Assembly (NCBI RefSeq): GCF_013426915.1
Contig: NZ_AP023182.1
Coordinates: 310,001 to 374,000, forward strand
DNA from: Paraburkholderia sp. PGU19
Lineage (GTDB): Bacteria; Pseudomonadota; Gammaproteobacteria; Burkholderiales; Burkholderiaceae
Length of the DNA stretch: 64,000 nt
Direction of reading: 5' to 3'
The notes below the pieces were generated by a model. That model was not told the origin of the DNA. It was given only the letters and a program-made list of their open reading frames with translations, and searched no databases. Positions 53,477 to 62,580 of this stretch are shown piece by piece (the stretch's first letter is position 1; every line of letters begins with the position of its first letter). The position numbers and the translations under genes are program-made.

Positions 53477-54661
53477 TTAAATGCGCTCGAAGATGGCGGC
53501 AATACCCTGCCCGCCACCGATGCACATCGTAACCAGCGCGTAGCGCCCACCCAAGCGTTGCAGTTCGTGAATTGCCTTGACCGTGATGAGCGCACCCGTC
53601 GCACCGATCGGATGACCCAGCGAAATTCCAGAACCATTCGGGTTCACTTTTTCAGGGTCGAACTTCAACTCTCTGGACACCGCGCAGGCTTGTGCTGCAA
53701 AGGCTTCGTTCGACTCGATTACGTCGAGGTCGTTGGCGGTGAGCCCCGCGCGCGCCAGAGCCGCGCGAGTCGCCGGCGCGGGTCCGATGCCCATCATTTT
53801 CGGGTCTACGCCGGCGTGCGCATACGCAACCAACCGTGCCAATGGCCGCGCCCCGCGTTGCTCGGCAGTCGCACGCTCCATGAGCACCAACGCCGCCGCT
53901 GCATCGTTGATGCCCGAAGCGTTCCCTGCTGTTACCGTGCCGGCGTCGCGTTCGAATACGGGCTTGAGTCGAGTGAAGTCTTCAGGCGTGGCATTCAGAC
54001 GTACGTGCTCGTCGGTGTCGAAAACCGTTGCGGCGCCTTTTCCATTCAAGGTGACGGGCAGAATCTGCTCCTTGAAATAGCCCTGCGCGATAGCGTGCGC
54101 AGCGCGACGATGCGACTCGAGCGCCAACGCGTCCTGCTCCTCTCGCGAGATGCCGAACTGCCGTGCAACGTTTTCCGCCGTTACGCCCATGTGGTACCGG
54201 TGAAATGGATCCATTAAAGAGCCGAGCAGCATATCGACAAGCTTCGCGTCGCCCATGCGTGTGCCGAACCTCGCATGAGGCGCAACGTGAGGCGCGCGAC
54301 TCATATTTTCCGCCCCACCCGCGACCGCGATGTCGGTGTCGCCCAGCAGGATGCTGTGCGATGCTGAAATAACGGCCTGTAATCCAGACCCGCACAGGCG
54401 GTTCACCGTCAGTGCGGGCGCGTGTTGAGACACGCCTCCTTCGATGGCGGCCACGCGCGCCAGATACATATCCTTTGGCTCTGTGTGAATGACGTTGCCG
54501 AAAACGACATGCCCCACTTCCGCACCGTCGACAACCGCACGCGAGAGCGCCTCGCGTACGACTTTGGCACCCAGTTCAGTCGGCGCGATGTCCTTGAGGC
54601 TACCGCCAAAACTACCGACCGCAGTCCGAACACCACTTGCAACCACCACTTCGCGTTTCAT
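53477..54661 (-). CDS. Acetyl-CoA acetyltransferase (thiolase)
   Basis: 394 residues. The acylated cysteine is C90 in NRLCGSGLQAV; later motifs NEAFAAQACAV, NPNGSGISLGHPIGATGA and MCIGGGQGIA are complete. Thiolases of this type interconvert acetoacetyl-CoA and acetyl-CoA. In context it could process acetoacetyl-CoA made by the BKACE enzyme at the window end. Downstream of the MFS gene on the same strand, 183 bases away. Confidence 0.92.
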   Translation of the reverse strand: MKREVVVASGVRTAVGSFGGSLKDIAPTELGAKVVREALSRAVVDGAEVGHVVFGNVIHTEPKDMYLARVAAIEGGVSQHAPALTVNRLCGSGLQAVISASHSILLGDTDIAVAGGAENMSRAPHVAPHARFGTRMGDAKLVDMLLGSLMDPFHRYHMGVTAENVARQFGISREEQDALALESHRRAAHAIAQGYFKEQILPVTLNGKGAATVFDTDEHVRLNATPEDFTRLKPVFERDAGTVTAGNASGINDAAAALVLMERATAEQRGARPLARLVAYAHAGVDPKMMGIGPAPATRAALARAGLTANDLDVIESNEAFAAQACAVSRELKFDPEKVNPNGSGISLGHPIGATGALITVKAIHELQRLGGRYALVTMCIGGGQGIAAIFERI

Positions 54662-54844
54662 ATTTGTTCACCTACGCTAATCCGATCCGATTTCACCTTG
54701 TTGGAGCGGAGGTTGAGAAAAACTTGAATCAATGCGGCGCCAGATTGCGCCGCCCGCACGCGGAGGCAATTTCGTTAGCGATAGAAGGCGCGCCACCCCG
54801 CTTGTGGCGCTGAAGAGGTCTCAGCCAAGGCGCACTGCCGGTTT

Positions 54845-56152
54845 TCACCAGTACGCTCGACCCCGTCGAGTTTCAGCCAGGTAAAGCCACCGGCCCAACA
54901 AGTACGCCGCGAACGGCAGAATTGCCGCGAAGGGAAGCCAGCGCAACGCGACCTGAAGACCGACTGAGTCCGCAAACACACCCGTGAGAAATGGACCTGC
55001 TGCGAGACCCAATATGTTGTTGAAGAGCGTCATCGTGGCAAATGCCGAACTGTGGATAGCGGGTGATGTTGCACCCGCGACGATGGCGCTACAGGTGCCG
55101 AACGAACTGGCAAGAAAAAACACAGCGGGTACGAGGAGCGCGAGTTGCAGATTGCCCTGCGGCAAGCGAAACGCGATCTCCAGCAAGGCGCCGAGCAGCA
55201 GGCAATAGCAAATGGCCATGTTCCATCTTCTAACCGGGGAATCGCCGCTGATCCTGTCAGTTAACACGCCACACAGGAGTTGTCCCATGCCGCTCACAAG
55301 CACGAGCCCGGCCGCCACCAGGGACGCCTTGCTCACCGGCATGCCCCAGTAGCGATTGAGGTAGCTAGGCAGCCACACGAAGAGCGTGCCTTGAATGAAG
55401 ATCTGAAGTGCGCAGCCGATGTACGCACACAGCACGGAGCGCGCCGGAAACAGGCCGGAGAGAAGCGCGCGAGGCGTCAGCTTTATTCGACCATACATGG
55501 GTATTCCGCCCGTATTGTCGGGATTAGCACGAGCGAGTCTTTTTTCCGTGACCAGGAGGCAATAAATGATCACGAGCACAAAGCCAAAGATCGACATCAT
55601 GCCCATCGACCAGCGCCAGCCGAAGTGCGTCGCAATGAGGCCGGAAAGCGAAACACCGAGCACGGACCCGAACGCAGCGGCAGACGTGAACCCGCCAGCG
55701 ATGGTAGAACGAAGATGCTTCGGAAAGACGCTCATCAGCATTGCAATGCCGACGCTTCCGTAGGCGGCCTCACCGATGCCAACAAAGATGCGGGCGATGA
55801 ACATCTCGTGATAGTTGCTGGCGACTGCGCACCCAAGCGTGGCAAGACTCCACAACGCGGCCATCACGGCGATGCTTTTGACCCGGCCCCAGCGGTCCGC
55901 CACGATGGAGAACGGAAGTGTCAGTACGCCGACCGCCAACGGCACCACGCCGCTCAGCGAGCCGAGTTGCGTATCGGACATCTGCCACTGCACCTTCAGG
56001 ATGGGAAACAAGGCATTGATCGCCTGCCGCGACATGTAGTCGGACAGCAACAGGCAAAACATCAATGCAAATACCACCCATGCGTAGGTCCGGGTTGCAC
56101 TCGCCGCTACAGTTGGCTCAGTCGGCATTGCGTCGCTCGTATACATGTTCAA
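54845..56152 (-). CDS. MFS transporter
   Basis: 435 residues, twelve membrane segments. YMSRQAINALFPILKVQW and TQLGSLSGVVPLAVGVLTL open it, and IVADRWGRVKSIAVMAALW is the conserved 2-3 loop. This resembles sugar-acid/aromatic-acid or spinster-like carriers; substrate unknown. A possible operon with the thiolase. The IS630-like element lies upstream. Confidence 0.85.
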   Translation of the reverse strand: MNMYTSDAMPTEPTVAASATRTYAWVVFALMFCLLLSDYMSRQAINALFPILKVQWQMSDTQLGSLSGVVPLAVGVLTLPFSIVADRWGRVKSIAVMAALWSLATLGCAVASNYHEMFIARIFVGIGEAAYGSVGIAMLMSVFPKHLRSTIAGGFTSAAAFGSVLGVSLSGLIATHFGWRWSMGMMSIFGFVLVIIYCLLVTEKRLARANPDNTGGIPMYGRIKLTPRALLSGLFPARSVLCAYIGCALQIFIQGTLFVWLPSYLNRYWGMPVSKASLVAAGLVLVSGMGQLLCGVLTDRISGDSPVRRWNMAICYCLLLGALLEIAFRLPQGNLQLALLVPAVFFLASSFGTCSAIVAGATSPAIHSSAFATMTLFNNILGLAAGPFLTGVFADSVGLQVALRWLPFAAILPFAAYLLGRWLYLAETRRGRAYW

Positions 56153-56510
56153 TTCTGTCTCCTCCGATGATTCACAAATTCGATGTTTCCTGCTTGCCGT
56201 CAGCTACGCCGGATGCATTCTTTGTGTCACCGTGCGTGCTTCGGACCTGAATACCAGGTTCGGCATCTTGATGACTGTTGTCGTGACAGTGAAGTTGACT
56301 TGCCTGACTCCTCCACCAGGAGAGTAGTCTTCGGGAAAGTCGGCACTCACCGATCACACTGCAATCACTCGGACTCAGGATAGCACCGAGTTTTATTTTT
56401 GACGACATTAATTACGAAACTCGTCTCACTCCCAGTGCTGTACCCGGTAGCAGAACCTCGCGCGTTGGCGCAAACCCTGAGCGGGAATGACGGATGCTCC
56501 GTGTTATTCC
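56153..56510. other. Intergenic region before the IS element
   Basis: 358 bases upstream of the MFS gene. I see no gene. A small inverted repeat CTCCT/AGGAG lies near 56310-56325. Confidence 0.45.
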
Positions 56511-56535
56511 ATTTCTAATTCAATAGTGAAATAAT
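56511..56535 (+). repeat. IS630-type left inverted repeat
   Basis: ATTTCTAATTCAATAGTGAA followed by ATAAT; pairs with 57605-57629 with two mismatches. Confidence 0.85.
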
Positions 56536-56567
56536 AAGCGCACCTTTCTTGTGTTGAGGGATGTGCG

Positions 56568-57625
56568 ATGGTTCGTCAAGCGAGTGGTGGTGAAGTTCTC
56601 GAAAGGGCGAAGCGGCTCGTGGTCGAGGCCAGGACGGTAGATGAATTGCGGCAGGCACAAGCAGTACTGTTACCGCTGGAATTCGGGCTGACGCTCGCGC
56701 AGACCGCGCAAGCGATTGGCGTGTCGGTCGGCTGGGCCTGTCAGTTGCGCCGGCGCTTCATCCTGGCGGGCGGGCTGCCTGAGGTCGACCGCCCCACGCC
56801 AGGTGGTCGCCGCCGGGAGAATATGACGCGAGAAGAAGAGGCGGCCTTTCTTGCGCCCTTCTTCGAGAAGGCCAGTGCGGGCGGCATCCTGGTGGTGGGC
56901 GAGATCAAGCAGGCGCTGGACGAACGACTTGGGCGCAAGGTTGCCCTGGCTTCCGCCTACAACCTGCTACACCGTCATGGCTGGCGCAAGCTGGCACCCG
57001 ACAAGCGACACCCCCAGGCCGATGTGGCCGCCCAGGACGCCTGGAAAAAAAACTCCCCGACGTCATCCTCGAAATCGAGCGCGCGTGGCCGGGCCAAGGG
57101 GCGATCCGCCTGATGTTTCAGGACGAAGCGCGCTTCGGTCGCATCTCCGACACGCGGCGTTGCTGGTGCCCCAAACCCACTCGCCCGCTGTGTCAGGCGA
57201 TGGTGACGCAGGAGTACACGTACGCTTATGCCGCCGTCTCCGTGACTGATGGCGCACTCGACTCGCTGATCCTGCCGCACGTCAATGGCGCCTGCATGCA
57301 GCTGTTTCTCGATGAGGTCTGCGCGCGTCATCCCGACGACCGAATCGTGATGGTCCTCGATGGCGCCGGGTGGCATCAGAGTGCTTCGCTCAGGCTGGCC
57401 CACAATCTGCGCCTGCTCACGCTCCCGCCGTACTCGCCTGAGCTCAATCCAGTTGAACATCTCTGGGACGATCTGCGGGAAAAGTCCTTTCACAACCGTG
57501 TCTTCGACAGCATCGACGCGCTCGAACACCATCTGTGTGACTCGCTTCGCGACCTTGAGCTGGACCATCAACGGGTTCGCTCCATCGTCGCGTGGCCTTG
57601 GATCATTAATTCACTGTTGAATTAG
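56568..57625 (+). CDS. IS630-family transposase made by -1 frameshifting
   Basis: Frame A (56568-57113, 181 codons) holds the HTH (LAQTAQAIGVSVGWACQLRR) and linker. At the A8 tract 57045-57052, the heptamer A-AAA-AAC (57047-57053) in frame A allows a -1 slip into frame B, which continues KLPDVILEIERAW and the DDE domain: MFQDEARFGR, MVLDGAGWHQS and NPVEHLWDDLR, ending at 57625 inside the right inverted repeat. The fused product is about 352 residues, the normal IS630 size. All three catalytic acidic residues are present. Confidence 0.87.
57047..57053 (+). promoter_or_regulatory. Programmed -1 frameshift heptamer
   Basis: AAAAAAC positioned as A-AAA-AAC in the frame of the transposase start, the classic slippery form. 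Frame B then reads through to the DDE domain. Confidence 0.75.
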
Positions 57626-57629
57626 AAAT
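57605..57629 (-). repeat. IS630-type right inverted repeat
   Basis: Reverse complement begins ATTTCTAATTCAACAGTGAA; contains the transposase stop codon (57623-57625). Confidence 0.85.
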
Positions 57630-58082
57630 AGAATTAGGTACCGGGATGAACTCGAAACTGGGTGTGCTTTGAATCAGTAACCGCATCAATGATCAACTGT
57701 GCGGGTGTGATCCAAGGAGGATGCACAGTCTGACAAGAGTGTATTTTCTAGTTGATGCGCCGCGTCGGGCCTGAAGAGCCGACAACCGCACTGAACACTA
57801 TCGTTGTGCGAACCATTGTTGGGCGTAGCAAGGCGAGGGGCTCGAAATTTGAACGGCGTACCCAGCCTAGGCGCGAGCAGAAATTGCCGGGAATGAAACT
57901 GGATCGGTCGACAGGACTTTGCGCGCCGACTCATCTCCACGCAGGAGACGCAGCGCTCAACCAGATCAACCTCGCGGGTACGATTGCTGCGCTGTCGACG
58001 ATGGAAAAATTCAAGGCGGCGCTTCGCCAGACGGGATCCTGCGCGCGCGTGACTTAGGCATGCCGGGCGCAGGGAGAACGAC
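57630..58082. other. Intergenic region
   Basis: 453 bases between the IS and the GntR gene. A short plus-strand frame ends with an amphipathic stretch (ALNQINLAGTIAALSTME at about 57951-58004) that could be a remnant of an enzyme C-terminus, but I cannot assign it. Confidence 0.4.
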
Positions 58083-58907
58083 TCATTCCACGGAGGCGGC
58101 CGCTACTTTGGATTGAGCCGCCTTTGGAGAACGCGCGCGGCGGACGTCGGTCGCGTTTGCAGCGAGTGCGCGAATGGCCACATCCTTCGCCTCGTCCAAT
58201 CGCGAGGCTGCGAGAGAAAGCAGCAGTTCGCTGTCCCGCTTGCTTGCGGCCTTCTGCAGCGCGCGCCAGTCTTTTAACGACGCGCGAATCGCTTGCGGTG
58301 CGGCCACGAATCCTAGCCGCACATAGCGCAGCGTTCGCAATGAAATAGAGTGCAGGACATCGACAAGAAGCCGGTTGTTGCACAAACTGACCGTCGCGAA
58401 ATTCAGAAGGAAACTTTCCACAGCGTATGCGTCCGCCGATTCCTCAGCCGCTTTAACCAGCCTGGGCATATGCGTGTCGAACAACGCTTCGAGTTCGACA
58501 GGGCACTCGCGCGCCACCTGCTCCAGCATCGTGATGTAAAGCACGCTGCGCACACGAAATATGTCTCGAAGTTCGTCTTCGTCAGGCGCAGTTACGATTG
58601 CTCCACGCCGGGCCTGAAACTCGACGAGGCGATCGCGCTCCAGAATACGCATCGCCTCACGCACTGGAGCACGGCTGACGTGCAATACCTCGCTGATATC
58701 CTTCTCCAGCAGACGCTGCCCCGCTTTCACCAGGTCGAGCGTGATAACGCCAGCTAACCGGACGGCGATCTGCTCGGCAATCGGCGCCGACGCGTACGCC
58801 CATTCGTGTCCACGCAGGACCGCCCGCTCGACCGCCAGCATCAGTGAATTCCTGGGCGTAAGGAGCGCGGAAAGATCGGGAAGGTTTTGCGTTTTATTAC
58901 GGGCCAT
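58083..58907 (-). CDS. GntR-family regulator, FCD type
   Basis: 274 residues. Winged helix: GQRLLEKDISEVLHVSRAPV, REAMRILERDRLVEFQARRG; then an all-helical FCD ligand domain. A TGTCGACA palindrome lies 66 bases before its start, with three more before neighbouring genes, so autoregulation and control of the local catabolic set are likely. FCD regulators typically respond to small organic acids. Confidence 0.9.
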   Translation of the reverse strand: MARNKTQNLPDLSALLTPRNSLMLAVERAVLRGHEWAYASAPIAEQIAVRLAGVITLDLVKAGQRLLEKDISEVLHVSRAPVREAMRILERDRLVEFQARRGAIVTAPDEDELRDIFRVRSVLYITMLEQVARECPVELEALFDTHMPRLVKAAEESADAYAVESFLLNFATVSLCNNRLLVDVLHSISLRTLRYVRLGFVAAPQAIRASLKDWRALQKAASKRDSELLLSLAASRLDEAKDVAIRALAANATDVRRARSPKAAQSKVAAASVE

Positions 58908-58972
58908 GGCGTAGGTGGAAACGAGTTTTTGTCGAATTTAACGCTTAGACATTATAGTCTTCGGCATTGTAA

Positions 58973-58980
58973 TGTCGACA
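58973..58980. promoter_or_regulatory. TGTCGACA site upstream of gntR
   Basis: AATGTCGACAAG, in the space just upstream of the GntR gene start (58907). One of four copies in 3.5 kb; likely autoregulatory operator. Confidence 0.55.
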
Positions 58981-59068
58981 AGAATCCGGTCGCAATCGTG
59001 AGGAACCGGTCTCCCGCCGACGACGCACCGTCACGCCGGGGCTCCCGGATCCGGGTGGCACGACACCC

Positions 59069-59094
59069 AGTCAGGTGCAGGCACGCACCTGACT
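59069..59094 (-). terminator. Perfect hairpin after the dioxygenase gene
   Basis: AGTCAGGTGC/GCACCTGACT, a perfect 10-base stem with 6-base loop, 12 bases past the stop of the TauD/TfdA gene. No T run follows on either strand, so it may be a weak terminator, a transcript-end stabiliser, or a bidirectional stop between convergent-side transcripts. Confidence 0.45.
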
Positions 59095-59106
59095 CGCGGC
59101 AGCCGG

Positions 59107-59952
59107 TTAGTAAGGTATGTCACCTTCGATTCCGGCTCGCTCCATCTTACGCGGCGCCGGCCAGTAATCCATTACCGCATAGTGCTGCGTCGATCGGTTG
59201 TCCCAGACAGCAACACTATTCGGCTTCCATCGGAAACGTACCTGGTACTCGGGGATCGATGCCTGGCTTTGCAGATAGCTCAACAAAAGACTTGCGCCGG
59301 GCGTCTTGTCCAGACCGTAACGGACATTCTCAACCGTGTGGTAGTTGACGAAATGCGTGGTGAAGCTTCCGACGTAGAGAATCTTCTCGCCAGTCTCCGG
59401 GTGCGTGCGCACGACGGGATGTTCCACCTCCGGATTTTGCACCGCAAGCTTTCTTCGTTCCTCCGGATCCATTGCAGCGCCGAAGGAGTGTTCAATACTG
59501 CTCTTTGCCCGCAGGCCCGCGATGCGTTTTTTGATGTCGTCAGGCAATTGCCTATAGGCCTCGACCATGTTGACCCAGATCGTATCGCCCCCAACCTCTG
59601 GTGACTCGACGCAGCGAAGCACGGCACCCATGGACGGGTTCGGCCGCCAAAGCCCGTCCGAGTGATAGTTGTTCTCGTACGGATTCTTTGCGTCCGATCG
59701 ATAGATCTGCACAAGGCCCGGGTGCTCGGGATCGCTTCCAGCCACTGGGTGGTCTTCGAGTTTGCCGAAACGGCGTGCAAAGGCGACATGTTCGGCGCGA
59801 GAAATATCCTGGTCCCGGAAGAAGAGAACCCTGTGTTTGAGCAGCAGGCCCTTGATGTCTTCGAACAGAGACGCATCTCGAGATGCGTCTCCCAAGCTCA
59901 CGCCAGACACTTCGGCACCAATGCACGCGGTCAGCCTCTCCACTTTGATCAT
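59107..59952 (-). CDS. TauD/TfdA-family 2-oxoglutarate dioxygenase
   Basis: 281 residues. Iron ligands: HxD in NNYHSDGLWRPNPS and the distal His in RSTQHYAVMDYW; HRVLFFRDQDIS and HPVVRTHPETGEKILYV are family stretches. These enzymes oxidatively cleave or hydroxylate taurine, aryloxyacetates, quaternary amines and similar. GGAG precedes ATG 59952. Last gene on the minus-strand series from the porin; a TGTCGACA site is 140 bases upstream. Confidence 0.9.
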   Translation of the reverse strand: MIKVERLTACIGAEVSGVSLGDASRDASLFEDIKGLLLKHRVLFFRDQDISRAEHVAFARRFGKLEDHPVAGSDPEHPGLVQIYRSDAKNPYENNYHSDGLWRPNPSMGAVLRCVESPEVGGDTIWVNMVEAYRQLPDDIKKRIAGLRAKSSIEHSFGAAMDPEERRKLAVQNPEVEHPVVRTHPETGEKILYVGSFTTHFVNYHTVENVRYGLDKTPGASLLLSYLQSQASIPEYQVRFRWKPNSVAVWDNRSTQHYAVMDYWPAPRKMERAGIEGDIPY

Positions 59953-60092
59953 GAACGATATCTCCTTGGTATTCGATGATTGTTCCGGCAGCCCACGACG
60001 GTTTGCGCGGGACCCGCTCCACGACTCTGCGGAGCGCGACCATGGAAAATCCTGTCTGCCTGTCTTTACAAGATAGCAGCTGCCTCTATTTA

Positions 60093-60100
60093 TGTCGACA
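60093..60100. promoter_or_regulatory. TGTCGACA site upstream of the dioxygenase
   Basis: Context TTTATGTCGACATTAATTTAT, split as TTTA-TGTCGACA-TTAATTTAT; almost the same as at 62487. It overlaps the 3' edge of the upstream paralogue gene zone and sits 140 bases before the dioxygenase ATG. Confidence 0.6.
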
Positions 60101-60108
60101 TTAATTTA

Positions 60109-60561
60109 TCAATTTCCGGACACATTGCTTTGCGAGATGCGTCGATCGTCGCGAGCCCGGCAACCTTCGCGCGATGACACCCTTCTACAGAGCGGTGATC
60201 GCGAACGGCAGGCAAGCGCGCGAATCGAATTCAGCATTGCAAGTGCACGCTCCGCGGCGCGCGAACCGTCCGGTAAGTCGCCGCGTACATAGAACGGGCG
60301 AAGCTCTTCGATTTCAGTTAACGCGCCAAGCAATTCGCCTTCGGCGAGGGAATACTTGCGGAGCATGTTGACGACCAACATCGAGTTATGAACGATGTCC
60401 TCACTGTCCGAGGAGAGTCCGCTACGATGTAGCGTGTAGTTTGCCCAGTGCGTCCCAGCCAGCATCGCCGCCTCGATTTTCATTTCCCAGTCGACTTCAC
60501 GAAGAAGCTTCAGCGAGTTCTCGATGTTTTCCGCCTTGCGCCGGTGATTCTCAGCTTTCAT
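60109..60561 (-). CDS. Unrecognised helical protein, member 1 of a coupled paralogous pair
   Basis: 150 residues, mostly helical by composition. It shares with the protein encoded just upstream the spaced pattern AG-x4-N-x2-LH-x2-GL[ST]-x-D (here LAGTHWANYTLHRSGLSSDS) and an RGD followed by an acidic/alanine helix (FYVRGDLPDGSRAAERAL). The last 35 residues are basic and may be out-of-homology tail. Start ATG 60561 overlaps the upstream stop by 11 bases. No known family; position between porin and dioxygenase suggests a catabolic or handling role. Confidence 0.65.
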   Translation of the reverse strand: MKAENHRRKAENIENSLKLLREVDWEMKIEAAMLAGTHWANYTLHRSGLSSDSEDIVHNSMLVVNMLRKYSLAEGELLGALTEIEELRPFYVRGDLPDGSRAAERALAMLNSIRALACRSRSPLCRRVSSREGCRARDDRRISQSNVSGN

Positions 60562-61012
60562 ATTGGGTGCCCACTAACACGCGTTCGAATACAGCCATGA
60601 TTCGCGCAAAGGCCTCTTCACACTCGTCAACGATCGCTTGCGTCGGCACTCGATCGCCGCGAATGCATGGGTCACGATGGTGCTCGATCGAATACAGGGC
60701 GTCTTCGAGCTGCCGGATCAGCGGCGGTATGTCCCCTTCGATTTCCGGCCAACCGACATGACTTACATCACCCGGCCCTCGCAGTTCTCGGGCGTAGCTG
60801 CCATCCGGTTGCCTGACAACGTGCACGCCGGGGATGGTTGAAAAGACAGGGTCGTCGCGGGTCAGACCGATGATGTGAAGCGCTGCATTGAATACGTTCA
60901 TGCCCGCGGTCAACGTGGACCAGAACCACAATTCGAAGTCCCCCAACGGATCGAGGCGCTCGCGAAGCGCAGCCATTCGGCGCACCTTGTCGATATGAGA
61001 AACGACCTTCAT
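60551..61012 (-). CDS. Unrecognised protein, member 2 of the coupled paralogous pair
   Basis: 153 residues. Contains LTAGMNVFNAALHIIGLTRD and, near the C-terminus, DPCIRGDRVPTQAIVDECEE, matching the two conserved blocks of its downstream neighbour. GGGAG lies 5 bases before ATG 61012. The gene follows the porin by 84 bases. Possibly the two proteins form a heterodimer. Function unknown to me. Confidence 0.65.
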   Translation of the reverse strand: MKVVSHIDKVRRMAALRERLDPLGDFELWFWSTLTAGMNVFNAALHIIGLTRDDPVFSTIPGVHVVRQPDGSYARELRGPGDVSHVGWPEIEGDIPPLIRQLEDALYSIEHHRDPCIRGDRVPTQAIVDECEEAFARIMAVFERVLVGTQYES

Positions 61013-61096
61013 GCAGGCTCCCCTCGTACGCGCACGAGTCTCTGGGCCACCACCTCGCGGTCACGCACATCTGGCCAGACTAACGTGCTTCGCTCA

Positions 61097-62218
61097 TCAG
61101 AAGTTATGACGGATACCCATTTCAAGACCAATCTGATTCGACCCGGGAAATGGCGCGGCAGGAACGGCAGTCCCTGCGGAGACGGAGTAGATGGCTCCCT
61201 TGCCATTGTTCTTCATATACCCAACCACGCCGTATACTGCGGTACGTTTGCTGAAGTCGTAATTCACCCGGACTACACCGAGCGTGCCGTTTGCGTCGTC
61301 TCCGCTATTACCGACATGTGAAACCTGAGCATCGAAAACCCAGGCTCCATATAGCAGTGATGCGCCCAAATATTCGATATCTGTCCTGGCGGACCGGGTG
61401 TCGCCGTGAAGGAGCCGGTGTATCCAGCCAACGCCGAAGCGCACGGGCCCGGTGGTCAAATGAGCATTCAGCTGATAGCGACGGTCCGTGTCTGCGGATT
61501 TGGTAAATCCGACACCTGGCGCGCCTGGAACGACCGCGATCGGCGCGGAGCCCGGACCGCCTCGCAACTCTTCGTACGTCGCGGCAACGCCCCACGAGTT
61601 AGCGTCATATTTGAGCATCGCGGAAAGCCCGCGGCAGGCGAGAAAATCGTTTCCTGTCTGACCGGCGCAGTTCCCCGCGGCCGATGCATCCCGGCCAAAG
61701 GAATAGCTCGCTCCCACTGTAAGCCCAGCAAATCTGCCCATATAGGCCACGGAGTTATCGAAGCGATCCGACAGCAAGGCGCTGTCAAGCGAACCAACAC
61801 CACCTATTCCCGCGGCGCCCATGATGTTTGCATCGATCATTCCCCACGTTTGCATGCTGTACTGGCGACCGAGCGTAAGTTGCCCCCATGCGTTGCTTAA
61901 ACCAACGTAAGCCTGTCTACCGAACAGGCGATTGCTCTGCAACATCGTTCCATTCGAAGCGGCAAAGCCGCTTTCCAACGTAAAGATCGCCTTCAGGCCA
62001 CCGCCCAGATCTTCCGCACCTTTCACCCCCCATCGCGAGGGTACGTCTCCGCCTCCGATGACCGGCATTCGCGCAAGCGAGCCACCCGTTGGGGTAGCGT
62101 GAGTGATGAACTCGACACCGGTATCCACGATGCCATACAGCACAACGGAACTCTGAGCGAATACCGGCGTGGACGTGATGGATGCTGCCAGTAACAACAC
62201 AACTCCTGATTTCTTCAC
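61097..62218 (-). CDS. General porin (OmpC-type, Burkholderia family)
   Basis: 373 residues, signal peptide ending STPVFAQ (about residue 22). Outer-membrane trimeric channel motifs: SSVVLYGIVDTGVEF, SRWGVKGAEDLGGGLKAIF, NRLFGRQAYVGLS, LTLGRQYSMQTWG, ending IGLEMGIRHNF with the terminal Phe. Heads the minus-strand series; two TGTCGACA sites lie 200-275 bases upstream. Probably lets the catabolic substrate in. Confidence 0.92.
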   Translation of the reverse strand: MKKSGVVLLLAASITSTPVFAQSSVVLYGIVDTGVEFITHATPTGGSLARMPVIGGGDVPSRWGVKGAEDLGGGLKAIFTLESGFAASNGTMLQSNRLFGRQAYVGLSNAWGQLTLGRQYSMQTWGMIDANIMGAAGIGGVGSLDSALLSDRFDNSVAYMGRFAGLTVGASYSFGRDASAAGNCAGQTGNDFLACRGLSAMLKYDANSWGVAATYEELRGGPGSAPIAVVPGAPGVGFTKSADTDRRYQLNAHLTTGPVRFGVGWIHRLLHGDTRSARTDIEYLGASLLYGAWVFDAQVSHVGNSGDDANGTLGVVRVNYDFSKRTAVYGVVGYMKNNGKGAIYSVSAGTAVPAAPFPGSNQIGLEMGIRHNF

Positions 62219-62421
62219 CTTGTCTCCTCTTAACTTCAGTTAAGCCTGCGAGCCGCCGGTGACTGGCACCGGCAAGGGGTGGCTGACGCACTTGCACTTC
62301 ATCCACCGGACGACAGCCATTGGTTGCCCCCGAGACGCGGCGAAGGCGACGCTGCCGTCGATCGAAGACGCCGACTGGGTGACCAGATCACCGACAAACA
62401 CGTCACACTCAATCTTGTTGT

Positions 62422-62429
62422 TGTCGACA
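62422..62429. promoter_or_regulatory. TGTCGACA site in the porin/BKACE divergent region (a)
   Basis: Context TTGTTGTCGACATTAATATT; 65 bases from the next copy, about six helical turns, on the porin side. Confidence 0.6.
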
Positions 62430-62486
62430 TTAATATTTATACCGAGGCGCCGGAAACGCACCAGGTGAAAATACTACATATATTTA

Positions 62487-62494
62487 TGTCGACA
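62487..62494. promoter_or_regulatory. TGTCGACA site in the porin/BKACE divergent region (b)
   Basis: Context TATTTATGTCGACATTAATG; nearly identical to the 60093 site. About 90 bases before the first plus-strand start. Confidence 0.6.
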
Positions 62495-62580
62495 TTAATG
62501 ATGTTCGAGACTACACTCCGAAACACAATGGCTTCGTCGTTGCTGCGACCGGAGCGAAGTCAGTGAACGGAGGAAGTCCG

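Larger units (their letters stand above)
56511..57629. mobile_element. IS630-family insertion sequence
   Basis: About 1.12 kb bounded by terminal inverted repeats at 56511-56535 and 57605-57629 that match at 23 of 25 positions (ATTTCTAATTCAA at each tip). One transposase in two frames fills it. The family targets TA; right flank TA is present at 57629-57630, the left flank reads CA, so the target duplication has decayed by one base or my boundary is off by a base or two. It looks complete and potentially active. Confidence 0.85.
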
